Shown: positions 9,018-16,944, counted from the stretch's first letter. The stretch is 38,338 nt of DNA from JANWHF01 sp036276235 (GCA_036276235.1 DATBDZ010000096.1:1-38338), one strand, 5' to 3'. A program made the numbers and translations. Notes: generated from the sequence alone by a model not told the origin.

Positions 9018-11426
9018 TTACGAGAAGGGATCGCTCTGCGCCGAAAGGTTCTCGAACCGCGTTGCTTTGTTGAGGAACGTCAGCTTGACCGTTCCGGTCG
9101 GCCCGTTGCGCTGCTTGGCGATGATGATCTCGGCGATGTTGTCGGGCTGGAAATCGGGCTCGCTCATGCGGTAATAATCTTCGCGGTGCAGGAGCATGAT
9201 GACGTCGGCGTCCTGCTCGATGCTGCCGGATTCGCGCAGGTCGCTCATGCGGGGGCGATGGCCGTCGCGGCCTTCGCTGGCGCGATTCAGCTGCGAAAGA
9301 GCGATCACCGGAATGTTCAATTCGCGGGCAACGGCTTTGATGCCGCGCGAGATTTCGCTGATCTGCTGCTGGCGGCTGTCGGGGCCGGGGTTATCCATGA
9401 GCTGCATGTAATCGATCATGATGCACTTGACGTCGTGCTGCAGCTTGAGCCGCCGCGCTTTGGCGCGGAGATCGAGGATCGTGAGGCCGGGAGAATCGTC
9501 CACCCAGATCGGCGCCTTGGCCAGCTCGCCGACCACGTTGGCCAGATGCGCATATTCGTGCGATTGCAGCAACCCTTTGCGAAGCTTGTGGGCATCGATC
9601 TGCCCGCGGCTGCAGAGCAATCGCTGGGCAAGCTGCTGCTTGCTCATTTCCAGGGAGAAGACAGCCGCCGGCAACCGCGAGTCAGCGGCGATGTGCTCGA
9701 TCATGTTCATCGCTATCGCGGTGTTGTGCGTGACGATGTAATCATCGGTGACATACAAACGCGATTCGTGGCTGACGGCGATGCACTGCGTTTCGGTTAC
9801 GCGCGTGGGTGTGATCGCGGCAATATTGAGCCGGCGTTTGCGCGTCCGGGTCTTGAGCCGGTCCTGCTTGTGCTGAAGCAGCATCAGCCGCGATGAATCC
9901 GGCAGTTGAATGTTGCAGACGTAGGCGAGCTGTCCACATCGTTTTTCGCCGAGGTAGGAGTAGCTCGTACGCTTGGGAAAATAGCAGGCGGTGCCACCGA
10001 GCGATCGAACAAGATTGACCACATCGCCGGCGAGACGCTGACTGCTGGAGCAGAATCGTAATGCGCCGAACTTCTCGACCCAGCCATCCATGTCCAGCAG
10101 CCCGGCGAGCAGTCGCAGCCGCGATTCGTTAGAGGCGGTTTGGTATGCGGGTGGAATGAACTTCGTTTCGGCCGAGTGATCCCACAGGCCCAGTTGCTGC
10201 AAGGCGACCTTCAGGGGATTGGGATTGACTCCCTGCACGCCGGCGCGGTTCGCGCCGCCGCGCTGGATGATGCGATAGTCGTAGTTGCCCGCGTGCGTGA
10301 GCGTCATTTCCGAGCCGATTGCGACGGCGACCCGCTCGCGCACCTGTTCATCGGCCGTGGAGAAGCGAACAGCCCCGCCGCATATCGTTCCGTCGCCCAG
10401 GAGAACTCCGAGCAACCAGGGATCGATCGTCAATGCTTCGTCCGATCCGAAAGCGCCGGTGAAAGTTTCCACCCAGAGGCGGTTTTTGTATCGCTTGCGC
10501 TGAAGCAGTTCGATGACACGAGCGGTCGATAACACGCGCGGCTCCGGCCACTGGCGGAAATGAACGCGCCACAGATGTTCGGCGCAGCATTCAGTAGATC
10601 GCCCGTCGGCGAAGGTCATTCGATAGACCTGCCGCTGGCCTTTCGGATAAATGCCGACGACCTGCGAGGGCTTGCCGTCGACGGAGGCCAGGTCGTCTCC
10701 GACGCGAAGATCACCCATTCGTTTGAAGCCGCTCGTGGTCAAGACGCTGGCGTCGAGCGGCTGGGCTTTGCCCATTGACGGCCGCGCCGCGACGATGACC
10801 ATCTCGCCGTTTTGGAGACCGTTGAGCATGTCGTCGAGCTCGAAGAATCCGGTTTCGACGCCGCGCTGGCCCCGATTTTCGATCATGTCGAAGACTTCGT
10901 GCAGCACGGGCTCGAGCGGCACCATGTGGCCGCTGACTTTTTGCTGGGCGATCTCGAAGATCTTTTTCTCCGCCTTGTCGAGGACCAGCTCCGCCTTTTC
11001 GTGCGGGGCGTAGGCGTCGCGGAGGATTTCGTTGCTGGCGCTGATGAGCTGGCGCAGCAGCGCCTTTTCGCGGACGATGCCGGCGTAATGCACGCCGTGC
11101 GCGGCCGAGGGGACTTTGTTGAGAATCGCCGCCAGATACGGCGCGCCGCCGACTTCCTCCAAAAGATTGCGCTTCTTCAACTCGTCCATCAGGATGATGG
11201 AATCGATCGGGCGATTGTGCTCGTAGAGCTTGAGCAGGATGTCAAAGATGATCTGATGGTCGGCCTGGAAGAGGGCGTCGCGAGTGATGATTTGCACGAC
11301 GTTGCCGATCATCTCGCGCGATTCATCGAGCATCATCGACGCGAGAAGGCACATCTCGGCGTCGATGTCGCTGGGAGGCAGCCGGTCAAACTGGCGCGCG
11401 AGGGCGGGATCGATCAACTGACTCAT
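9018..11426 (-). CDS. dnaB: Replicative DNA helicase DnaB containing an intein
   Basis: 802-residue precursor; removing the intein leaves a 454-residue helicase of normal length. DnaB is the hexameric 5'-3' helicase that loads at the replication fork. Extein landmarks: N-terminal DnaG-contacting domain (about 1-160), Walker A ARPSMGK at 214-220 interrupted directly before its Thr (now Thr569), SLEMS at 591, Walker B IMIDYMQLM at 669-677, SQLNRASEGR at 711-720, and RESGSIEQDADVI near 731-743. Start ATG 11426 has GGAG 8 bases upstream. Helicase activity must depend on protein splicing, since the ATP-binding loop is broken by the insertion. It is the last gene of the ribosomal/replication cluster, 530 bp after rplI. 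Confidence 0.97.
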   Translation of the reverse strand: MSQLIDPALARQFDRLPPSDIDAEMCLLASMMLDESREMIGNVVQIITRDALFQADHQIIFDILLKLYEHNRPIDSIILMDELKKRNLLEEVGGAPYLAAILNKVPSAAHGVHYAGIVREKALLRQLISASNEILRDAYAPHEKAELVLDKAEKKIFEIAQQKVSGHMVPLEPVLHEVFDMIENRGQRGVETGFFELDDMLNGLQNGEMVIVAARPSMGKAQPLDASVLTTSGFKRMGDLRVGDDLASVDGKPSQVVGIYPKGQRQVYRMTFADGRSTECCAEHLWRVHFRQWPEPRVLSTARVIELLQRKRYKNRLWVETFTGAFGSDEALTIDPWLLGVLLGDGTICGGAVRFSTADEQVRERVAVAIGSEMTLTHAGNYDYRIIQRGGANRAGVQGVNPNPLKVALQQLGLWDHSAETKFIPPAYQTASNESRLRLLAGLLDMDGWVEKFGALRFCSSSQRLAGDVVNLVRSLGGTACYFPKRTSYSYLGEKRCGQLAYVCNIQLPDSSRLMLLQHKQDRLKTRTRKRRLNIAAITPTRVTETQCIAVSHESRLYVTDDYIVTHNTAIAMNMIEHIAADSRLPAAVFSLEMSKQQLAQRLLCSRGQIDAHKLRKGLLQSHEYAHLANVVGELAKAPIWVDDSPGLTILDLRAKARRLKLQHDVKCIMIDYMQLMDNPGPDSRQQQISEISRGIKAVARELNIPVIALSQLNRASEGRDGHRPRMSDLRESGSIEQDADVIMLLHREDYYRMSEPDFQPDNIAEIIIAKQRNGPTGTVKLTFLNKATRFENLSAQSDPFS
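9723..10766 (-). mobile_element. DnaB intein with LAGLIDADG homing endonuclease, class 3 type
   Basis: Residues 221-568 of the precursor (348 residues) interrupt the P-loop between Lys220 and Thr569. Position 1 is Ala221, not Cys or Ser. The residues that define class 3 inteins are present: Trp286 in block B (AEHLWRV), Cys548 in block F (TETQCIAVSH) and Thr566 before the terminal His567-Asn568 in block G (YIVTHN). The +1 residue is Thr. The endonuclease looks intact, with both LAGLIDADG helices (WLLGVLLGDGT 337-347 and LLAGLLDMDGW 439-449). Class 3 splicing uses the block F Cys instead of residue 1 to start the reaction. Whether it splices or homes is not visible from sequence. Confidence 0.93.
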
Positions 11427-11517
11427 GCCTTACTCCGTTAAGCAAGCCGCAGGATAATCCAAGGGCGCTCTAATCCAAAGCTTGCTGTTGAATCGCCGCA
11501 AAACTGCGAATCCGGGT

Positions 11518-11852
11518 GAAGTCCGAAGTCCGAATTCCCGAAATCCGAATCAATGACGAATGACCGAAATCCGAATGGAGATTTCGTAGGGTCCGCCCTG
11601 GCGGACGTCGTTGCGCAGGGACGCGAATTCCGTCCGCCAAGGCGGACCCTACGGAGGATTTCGTCATCGGAATCCATTTTTACTGTCCGATCGCCGAAAG
11701 AACGTCACGCGAAGAGACGAAGTTGCGAAGAGGCAAGCGGACGCTCTTCGTGTCTTCGTTGCTTCGCGTGACCTCTCATCGTGTAATCACTGATTCGGAT
11801 TTCGGTCATTCGTCATTGATTCGGATTTCGGAACTCGGGCTTCGGATTTTCG
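11518..11852. repeat. Inverted pair of TTCGGAT-type heptamer arrays
   Basis: ATCCGAA/GTCCGAA units with an AATGACGAATGAC insert on the left are mirrored by TTCGGAT units with GTCATTCGTCATT on the right. The same word set forms the pair at 13833-13950 between rpsF and pth. Confidence 0.75.
11585..11653. repeat. REP-like palindrome, GTAGGG family, copy 3
   Basis: Arms CGTAGGGTCCGCC... (11585-11607) and ...GGCGGACCCTACG (11631-11653) pair over 23 bp with a single mismatch at the TGG/AGG step. It lies inside the heptamer pair. Confidence 0.8.
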
Positions 11853-11956
11853 CGGAGACTAAACAAAGAAGCTGCTGGCGCGAAGCGAATCGTCTCGCGC
11901 CAACAGCTTCTTCACCGCTTATCCCCGCGGCGGGTGTTGAACTCTGTGGACAAGTC

Positions 11957-12505
11957 CTACTTGGCTTCGGCCTTCTCCGGTTTCTCGGCTTTTTCCGGCT
12001 TTTCGGGCTTGGGCTGGCTCTTGGCGTAGGCGTCCATCGCGGCCTTGCTTTCGGCGTCGGCGTGGACCCAGATCTTGATGTCGGTCTTGAGATCCTCGGC
12101 GAACTTGATCACGACGCCGTAATCGCTGACGCGATCGAGGCGGCCGGGGAGGTTGATGTCCTCGGCGACGACATTGAAACCCTGCGCCTGCAGCTGCTTG
12201 GCAATGTCGGTCGCGGTGACCGAGCCAAACAGATGTCCCTGCTCATTAGCGCGGCGTTCAAGATGAACCTCAATCGCCTTGAGCTGGTCGATCAGGCGGG
12301 CCTGCTCTTCGCGGCGTTCGCGCTCCTGCCGCTCGATTTCCTGTCGGCGGGCCTCGACCTTCTTGACGTTGTTAGGCGTCGGCTCAACCGCCAGCTCGCG
12401 CGGCAGCAGATAGTTGCGGGCATAGCCCGGCGAGACCTCAACAATATCGCCGACGCGGCCAACGTGCTTGATGGATTCTTTGAGAAGAAGTTTGACGGTT
12501 GCCAT
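11957..12505 (-). CDS. rplI: 50S ribosomal protein L9 (bL9)
   Basis: 182 residues. N-terminal rRNA-binding domain MATVKLLLKESIKHVGRVGD followed by the conserved VSPGYARNYLLPRELA, the long connecting helix (VKKVEARRQEIERQERERR) and the C-terminal domain with HLFGSVTATDIA. After the normal end near 155 there is a low-complexity Lys/Glu/Pro/Ala tail with repeated PEK units, making it longer than the usual 150. GAGG five bases upstream supports the ATG. In most bacteria rpsR lies between ssb and rplI; here only a heptamer-repeat hairpin does. Confidence 0.97.
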   Translation of the reverse strand: MATVKLLLKESIKHVGRVGDIVEVSPGYARNYLLPRELAVEPTPNNVKKVEARRQEIERQERERREEQARLIDQLKAIEVHLERRANEQGHLFGSVTATDIAKQLQAQGFNVVAEDINLPGRLDRVSDYGVVIKFAEDLKTDIKIWVHADAESKAAMDAYAKSQPKPEKPEKAEKPEKAEAK

Positions 12506-12524
12506 AATTGCCTCGTGTGCAGAA

Positions 12525-12616
12525 AAGTTGCCAGTTGTCAGTTGCCAGTTGCCAGTTGCCAGTTAAGGCAGGATGCCAGGCATTTACTGGCAACTGACAA
12601 CTGGCAACTGGCAACT
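12525..12616. repeat. Inverted pair of CAGTTGC heptamer arrays (rplI/ssb gap)
   Basis: Five 7-bp AGTTGCC/AGTTGTC units (12526-12564) face the complementary GGCAACT/GACAACT units (12586-12616) across a 20-base centre. The pair fills the space where rpsR normally sits. Confidence 0.85.
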
Positions 12617-12622
12617 CATCAA

Positions 12623-13165
12623 TTAGAACGGAATATCATCTTCCTTAAACTGTTGTTCTTCGCCGAACGGAGGTTGCGGCTGGGGTTGCGAGGGCGCTGG
12701 GCGACTGGGCGCGGGACGCTGCGGCGCCGGGCGACTGGGGGCTTCGTTGGAGGGCTCGTATGAATCTCCTCCGCCGCCACCGCTTGCTCCTCCGCTCCCG
12801 CGGCCGCCGCCACCACCACCGCCTCCGCCATCGCGGCCACCGACGAACTGGAAGTTCTCGATGACGACGGTGAGCTTATGACGTTTGCCGCCGCCTTGTT
12901 TATCTTCCCAAGAGTCATACTTCAGGCGGCCCTCGATGAAGATGGGCTTGCCCTTGGTGAAGTATTGGTTGATCAGCTCGGCCTGCTTTCCGAACGCGGT
13001 GATATCGACGAACGTGACTTCCTCACGCTCTTCGCCGGTTGCGGTCTTGAACTTGCGATTGCACGCAAGGCCAAACTCGGCGATGGCCGTCTGGCTCGGA
13101 AGATACTTGAGCTGCGGATCGCGCGTCAGGTTGCCCATCAACAGGACTCGATTGAAGCTGGCCAT
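12623..13165 (-). CDS. ssb: Single-stranded DNA-binding protein
   Basis: 180 residues. The OB fold runs from ASFNRVLLMGNLTRDPQLKY to about 112 and includes the aromatic ssDNA-binding surface. A Gly-rich spacer (about 115-135) and a Pro/Ala/Arg/Ser repeat segment follow. The acidic tip EDDIPF at the C-terminus is the standard docking peptide for replication and repair partners. GGAG precedes the ATG by 7 bases. It lies between rpsF and rplI, the usual place. Confidence 0.97.
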   Translation of the reverse strand: MASFNRVLLMGNLTRDPQLKYLPSQTAIAEFGLACNRKFKTATGEEREEVTFVDITAFGKQAELINQYFTKGKPIFIEGRLKYDSWEDKQGGGKRHKLTVVIENFQFVGGRDGGGGGGGGGRGSGGASGGGGGDSYEPSNEAPSRPAPQRPAPSRPAPSQPQPQPPFGEEQQFKEDDIPF

Positions 13166-13204
13166 GAGAGATCTCCGGATTTGCGATTCGGGAGCGAATA
13201 GCCA

Positions 13205-13290
13205 TCAGTTGCCCGCCACCAGTTGCCAGTGAATGCTTATGCGCTTCGCTTTTGCATTTCCTGGCAACTGACAACTAACAACTGACAACT
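13205..13290. repeat. Inverted pair of CAGTTGC heptamer arrays (ssb/rpsF gap)
   Basis: CAGTTGCCCGCCACCAGTTG on the left faces CTGGCAACTGACAACT units on the right, with the same heptamer word as at 12525-12616 but fewer copies on the left. It occupies nearly the whole 136-bp gap. Confidence 0.75.
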
Positions 13291-13301
13291 TATTCCTATC
13301 G

Positions 13302-13817
13302 CTATTCTTTGTCGGCCATTGCCGCGCTAGCGGGCGCTGGCGCCGCCTCGGCGCCTTCTTCGCGGCGTGGGGCGCGATCATCGCGGCGGGGGCCGCGGTC
13401 ATCGCGACGGTACCCGCCGCCGCCGCCTCGGTCGTCTCGTTCCCAGCTTGGCCGCTCTTCGCGGATGATCGGCTGCGGCTCGACCAGTTCCATCTCATGC
13501 TGATTGAGATGATCGGCTCGCGTCACCATCACGCGAAGGACTTCTTCGCTGAGGTTAACGTCGCGCTCGATCTGGGTCACCACGCTGCCCGGCGCCTTGA
13601 AGTAGGCGATGACATAGGTGCCGCGCTTGTTGCCGTTGATCTCGTAGGCGAGCTTTCGCTCGTCCCACTTTTTGAGAACCATGACGCTTCCGCCGTGCCG
13701 CTCGATCATCTGGCGGACGGTCTGGATCGCATGCTCAAGATCCGATGCCGCCGACTGACCAAAGAGGAACATAGCCTCGTATTGGTTGCCGGCCGGGGTT
13801 GTGCTTGTTTCTGCCAT
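13302..13817 (-). CDS. rpsF: 30S ribosomal protein S6 (bS6)
   Basis: 171 residues. The ferredoxin-like core spans about 12-110 (YEAMFLFGQSAASDLEHAI, WDERKLAYEINGNKRGTYVI, EEVLRVMVTRADHL). Residues after about 120 form an unusual Arg/Asp/Gly tail (GGGGGYRRDDRGPRRDDRAP) and an Ala-rich end, making it about 60-70 residues longer than typical S6. GGAG lies 10 bases before the ATG. S6 normally partners S18 on the 30S platform, and the S18 gene is missing from this cluster. Confidence 0.96.
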   Translation of the reverse strand: MAETSTTPAGNQYEAMFLFGQSAASDLEHAIQTVRQMIERHGGSVMVLKKWDERKLAYEINGNKRGTYVIAYFKAPGSVVTQIERDVNLSEEVLRVMVTRADHLNQHEMELVEPQPIIREERPSWERDDRGGGGGYRRDDRGPRRDDRAPRREEGAEAAPAPASAAMADKE

Positions 13818-13832
13818 ATTTCAAATACTCCG

Positions 13833-13950
13833 CTGAAATTCCGAAGTCCGAAATCCGAAACCCGAATCAAATCCGAAAATCCGAATTCCGGATTTTGGTC
13901 ATTCGTCATTGATTCGGATTTCGGGGATTCGGATTTCGGAATTCCGAACC
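13833..13950. repeat. Inverted pair of TTCGGAT heptamer arrays (rpsF/pth gap)
   Basis: CCGAAGTCCGAAATCCGAAA units (from 13841) oppose TTCGGATTTCGG units (to 13938), with TCATTCGTCATTGA between. Word set shared with 11518-11852. Confidence 0.8.
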
Positions 13951-13974
13951 CAATGTTTTCAATTCCTCGAATCG

Positions 13975-14583
13975 TCACTGTTCGTCCGCGTTGAACCGGT
14001 TCATCGCGGTTTGGATTCCGTTTTCGGCCCAGCACAACACCGCGCTGGCGGCGCGATCGACGGCGGGGCCGATCTGTTTTTGCTGCTCGTCGCTGAAGCG
14101 GCCGAGCACATAATCCTTGCCGGGCACCCGGGGCGGCGGAGCATCGATGCCCAGCCGCAGCCTTGGGTATTCGCTTGTCGCCAGCGCCCGCTCGATATCG
14201 CGCAGGCCGTTGTGGCCGCCGTTGCTTCCGCCGGGCCGCAGGCGAATCCGGCCGCACGGGAGGGCCAGATCATCGAGCACGATCATGACATCGGCCGGCG
14301 ACAACTGATAAAACGCCATGGCCGCCTGCACCGACTTGCCGCTCAGATTCATGTACGTCAGCGGCTTGAGCAACAACAGCTTCAAACTCTGCCCGTCGGC
14401 GGCGGTCGTCGCTCCATCCATCGCCAGGCCGTCAAACTTCGTCTTCGCCAGCCGATCAAATTCGCCGGCGGAAAACGTCCATCCGAGCCGCTGCGACAGC
14501 CGATCGATCACCTCGAAACCAATATTGTGGCGAGTGCCGACATACTCGCGTCCGGGATTTCCGAGGCCGACGATCAATCGCAT
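13975..14583 (-). CDS. pth: Peptidyl-tRNA hydrolase
   Basis: 202 residues, typical length. It recycles tRNAs from peptidyl-tRNAs released by stalled ribosomes. Conserved features: MRLIVGLGNPGREY with Asn9, TRHNIGF with the catalytic His19, KPLTYMNLSG, the VLDDLALPCG segment carrying the catalytic-site Asp, and the substrate loop GGSNGGHNGLRDI. It sits between rplY and rpsF. The ctc-pth adjacency is also known from Firmicutes. Confidence 0.97.
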   Translation of the reverse strand: MRLIVGLGNPGREYVGTRHNIGFEVIDRLSQRLGWTFSAGEFDRLAKTKFDGLAMDGATTAADGQSLKLLLLKPLTYMNLSGKSVQAAMAFYQLSPADVMIVLDDLALPCGRIRLRPGGSNGGHNGLRDIERALATSEYPRLRLGIDAPPPRVPGKDYVLGRFSDEQQKQIGPAVDRAASAVLCWAENGIQTAMNRFNADEQ

Positions 14584-14585
14584 AA

Positions 14586-14688
14586 GTTGTCATTAATCAT
14601 TTGATATTGGTCATTAGTCATTTGCTCTGAGACGAAGCGTGTATTCCATCCGACAAATGACCAATGACAAATGACAAATGACAATTTC
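14586..14688. repeat. Inverted pair of AAATGAC heptamer arrays (pth/rplY gap)
   Basis: GTCATTAATCATTTG...GGTCATTAGTCATTTG on the left faces CAAATGACCAATGACAAATG plus further AATGACA units on the right (14653-14684). The right array stops six bases short of the rplY stop codon. Confidence 0.8.
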
Positions 14689-14689
14689 C

Positions 14690-15346
14690 CTACTTCTTCT
14701 CCGCTTCCGCGGCGGCGGCTTCTTCGCCTTCGGCGGGCTTGCGGCCGATCAATTCGGGCTCGGCGGTTTCCTCGCCGGCGGCCGGGACGGCGGCCTCCTC
14801 GAGAATTTCGCGGACTGTCGCCACGATCACTTCCGGGTCCTGCAGCGCCTTCACGCCCGGCGGAAGCTGGATCTCGCGGATGTGCAGCACGCTATCGAGC
14901 GGCATCTCCGAAACGTTGTGGCGGATGACATCAGGAATCTCCGTCACCACGCATTCGATTTCCAGATCGCTGATAAGCTGCTGCAGCACGCCGCCTTCTT
15001 CTTCGCCTTTGGGCGTGCCTTTGAGCTCGAGCTGTACAGTCACTTTCACGCGCTCGTGAAGATCGACGCGGGTGAAATCGACGTGGAGGATCTCGATGCC
15101 CAGGTGATCGTACTGCACTTCCTTGACCAGCACGGTTTCGCGCTTGCCGTCGAGGCCAAGATCAAACAAGTGAGCGCCGTGATGCAGGTGACCGGTCACT
15201 TCCTTCTTAGGAAGCGTCACCGGCACGACATCTTTCTTGTGGCCATAAATGACTCCGGGAATGAACCCCGTATCGCGCAGCCGCTTGTTGGCCCGCGAGC
15301 CCAGCTCGCTGCGTTGCTTGATTTCGATTTGAACTGTTTTAGCCAT
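14690..15346 (-). CDS. rplY: 50S ribosomal protein L25, general stress (CTC/TL5) form
   Basis: 218 residues. The start at MAKTVQIEIK was chosen because GGAG lies five bases upstream; an ATG-containing 5-residue extension also exists. The N-terminal 5S rRNA-binding L25 domain (RSELGSRANKRLRDTGFIPG, VIYGH) is followed by the TL5 C-terminal beta domain (EVQYDHLGIEILHVDF, VPVTLPKKEV) and an acidic Glu/Ala tail. It lies downstream of prs as in the glmU-prs-ctc-pth block of Firmicutes. Confidence 0.95.
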   Translation of the reverse strand: MAKTVQIEIKQRSELGSRANKRLRDTGFIPGVIYGHKKDVVPVTLPKKEVTGHLHHGAHLFDLGLDGKRETVLVKEVQYDHLGIEILHVDFTRVDLHERVKVTVQLELKGTPKGEEEGGVLQQLISDLEIECVVTEIPDVIRHNVSEMPLDSVLHIREIQLPPGVKALQDPEVIVATVREILEEAAVPAAGEETAEPELIGRKPAEGEEAAAAEAEKK

Positions 15347-15360
15347 AATTACTCCGTGCA

Positions 15361-15437
15361 AAGTTGCCAGTTACCAGTTGCCAGTTGCCAGTGCGGGCTG
15401 GAGAAAAGTTGCCTGTTGCCAGTTACCAGTTGCCAGT
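15361..15437. repeat. CAGTTGC heptamer arrays upstream of rplY
   Basis: Two direct runs, AGTTGCCAGTTACCAGTTGC.. (15361-15392) and AGTTGCCTGTTGCC.. (15408-15437). The complementary orientation (GACAACTGGCAACTGGCAACT region, 15887-15907) appears only on the far side of the four-helix-bundle gene, so that gene is enclosed by an inverted pair. Confidence 0.8.
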
Positions 15438-15448
15438 GTGGACTCAAG

Positions 15449-15808
15449 TCATTCACAGATCGATCGGAGCAAACCCACGGTAATCCTTCCGACCTCCGCG
15501 GCCAGTTCCAGAACTTTGATGACTTCGCCTTCATTTACGTATCCGAGCCGCTGTGCAATCAGCATCTGCGTTTCTATTTCCTGTAACGATCCGTTTGCAA
15601 TCCTAAGATGGTGAGCAAAGGCCTGTCCGATTCCTCGACCTTGCCCTTCCGCGATATTCGACGGAACCGAGACGGCTGCTCGTCGAATCTGGTTCGTCAA
15701 TCCATATAACTCCTCACGCGGAAAAGCCCGTGTGATCCGATAGACGTTCTCGACTAAATCCATCGCCTTCTGCCATGCAATCAGCTCTCGGTAATGAAGG
15801 ACCGCCAT
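15449..15808 (-). CDS. Four helix bundle protein (S23/intervening-sequence family)
   Basis: 119 residues, with the start at MAVLHYRELIAWQKAMDLVE, backed by AAGGA upstream; the longer frame to 15916 translates repeat sequence. Family landmarks: LIAWQKAMDL, VYRITRAFPREELYGLTNQI, RRAAVSVPSNIAEGQGRG and the final EVGRITVGLLRSI. The family was first described inside 23S rRNA intervening sequences and shares its fold with Avd proteins of diversity-generating retroelements. Its molecular role is unclear. Its placement between prs and rplY and between inverted heptamer arrays suggests late insertion into a housekeeping operon. Confidence 0.9.
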   Translation of the reverse strand: MAVLHYRELIAWQKAMDLVENVYRITRAFPREELYGLTNQIRRAAVSVPSNIAEGQGRGIGQAFAHHLRIANGSLQEIETQMLIAQRLGYVNEGEVIKVLELAAEVGRITVGLLRSICE

Positions 15809-15884
15809 GCTGTTCCTTCCTTCACTGGCAACTGATCCCAGCGCGACGGGAGCACCGAAAACTCTTTTTCTCGTCCTTCCATCA

Positions 15885-15908
15885 CTGACAACTGGCAACT
15901 GGCAACTC
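15885..15908. repeat. Complementary heptamer array downstream of prs
   Basis: Three GGCAACT/GACAACT units, opposite in orientation to those at 15361-15437. They overlap the very end of the spacer next to the prs stop. Confidence 0.7.
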
Positions 15909-15912
15909 TTCT

Positions 15913-16944
15913 TCATCCTCTCGTTCCTACGTCTCCGCGAAATAAGGCGCTGACCGATTCGTTATGATGAATTCTATGAATCGCTTCGCCGATCAGGTCG
16001 GCGACGCCGAGCACCACCAGGCGATCCTTGATCGGTTCTGTGCGGGTGCCGATGGGGATCGTGTCTGTCACCGCGATCTTGGTGAAATCGCAGTGGCTTA
16101 GCCGCTCCATTGCCGGCGGGGCGAAGATTGCGTGCGTGGCGGCGATGTAAATATCCTTCGCGCCTTCCTCGCGCAGGATGCCGACCGCTTTCTGCATTGT
16201 GCTGCCGGTCGTGATCATGTCATCGACCATTAGCACGTTTTTGTCTTTTACGTCCCCGATCATATGGGCGACTTCGGTTTCAGAGCCGCTCTTGCGGCGC
16301 TTGTCGATGATCGAGATTTCACCGCCCAGCAGGTTGGCGTAAACCTGAGCGCGCTTGATGTTGCCGACATCCGGCGACACAAACACGCGGTTGGCCAGCT
16401 TGAGGCCCTTGAACCATTTCACCAGCACCGGTGACGCGCTCAGATGATCCACCGGAATGTCAAAAAAGCCCTGCACCTGTGCCGCGTGCAGATCGACGGA
16501 CACGACGCGATCGGCTCCCGCGCGCTCCAGCAGGTTGGCCACCAGCTTACCGGTGATCGGCGTGCGGCCTTCGTCCTTGCGATCCTGGCGGGCGTAGCCG
16601 AAGTAGGGGATCACTGCCGTCACGCGATTGGCGCTGGCGCGGCGGAGGCAGTCGATCCAGATCATCAGCTCCATCAAATGCGCGTTCACCGGATGACTGG
16701 TCGGCTGCACGATATAGCAATCGCGCCCGCGCACGTCCTCATCCACCTTGACGATCAGTTCCCCATCAGGAAACAATTCCGTGCGGCCGCGCCCCAGGGG
16801 GATCTGCAAATAATCGCAGATCTTCTGCGCCAGCTGCGGATGCGCGCGGCCGGTAAACAGCTTGAGCCGATCGGCGTCGATGTGCGACATCGACTTGGGC
16901 TCGACCGAGGCGCTGCGCTGAGGTTGTGTAGTTGCTTCGCTCAC
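15913..16944 (-). CDS. prs: Ribose-phosphate pyrophosphokinase (PRPP synthetase)
   Basis: 343 residues. It makes PRPP from ribose 5-phosphate and ATP for nucleotide, His and Trp synthesis. Visible motifs: RTELFPDGELIVKVDEDVRG, the ATP loop PYFGYARQDRKDEGRTPI, DLHAAQVQGFFDIPVDHL and the PRPP-binding VLMVDDMITTGST. The called start is GTG, giving an 18-20 residue Ser/Thr/Gln-rich lead. An internal ATG at 16890 (MSHIDADRLKLFTG) would give the classic length and is an equally plausible start; neither has a clear SD. It is the second protein gene of the cluster, after the glmU-like gene. Confidence 0.96.
   Translation of the reverse strand: MSEATTQPQRSASVEPKSMSHIDADRLKLFTGRAHPQLAQKICDYLQIPLGRGRTELFPDGELIVKVDEDVRGRDCYIVQPTSHPVNAHLMELMIWIDCLRRASANRVTAVIPYFGYARQDRKDEGRTPITGKLVANLLERAGADRVVSVDLHAAQVQGFFDIPVDHLSASPVLVKWFKGLKLANRVFVSPDVGNIKRAQVYANLLGGEISIIDKRRKSGSETEVAHMIGDVKDKNVLMVDDMITTGSTMQKAVGILREEGAKDIYIAATHAIFAPPAMERLSHCDFTKIAVTDTIPIGTRTEPIKDRLVVLGVADLIGEAIHRIHHNESVSALFRGDVGTRG

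Larger units (their letters stand above)
11427..11956. other. Intergenic spacer between rplI and dnaB, fully occupied by repeats
   Basis: No gene. Three nested inverted arrangements fill it: outer heptamer arrays (TTCGGAT words) at 11518-11570 and 11795-11845, the GTAGGG palindrome at 11585-11653, and a hairpin at 11704-11772 whose arms read TCACGCGAAG...GAAGAGG and its near complement. Confidence 0.65.

Noticed and set aside
12525..12616. Heptamer arrays considered as a CRISPR array
   Set aside because: Units are 7 bp without spacers and occur as head-on inverted pairs with varying words; no cas genes.
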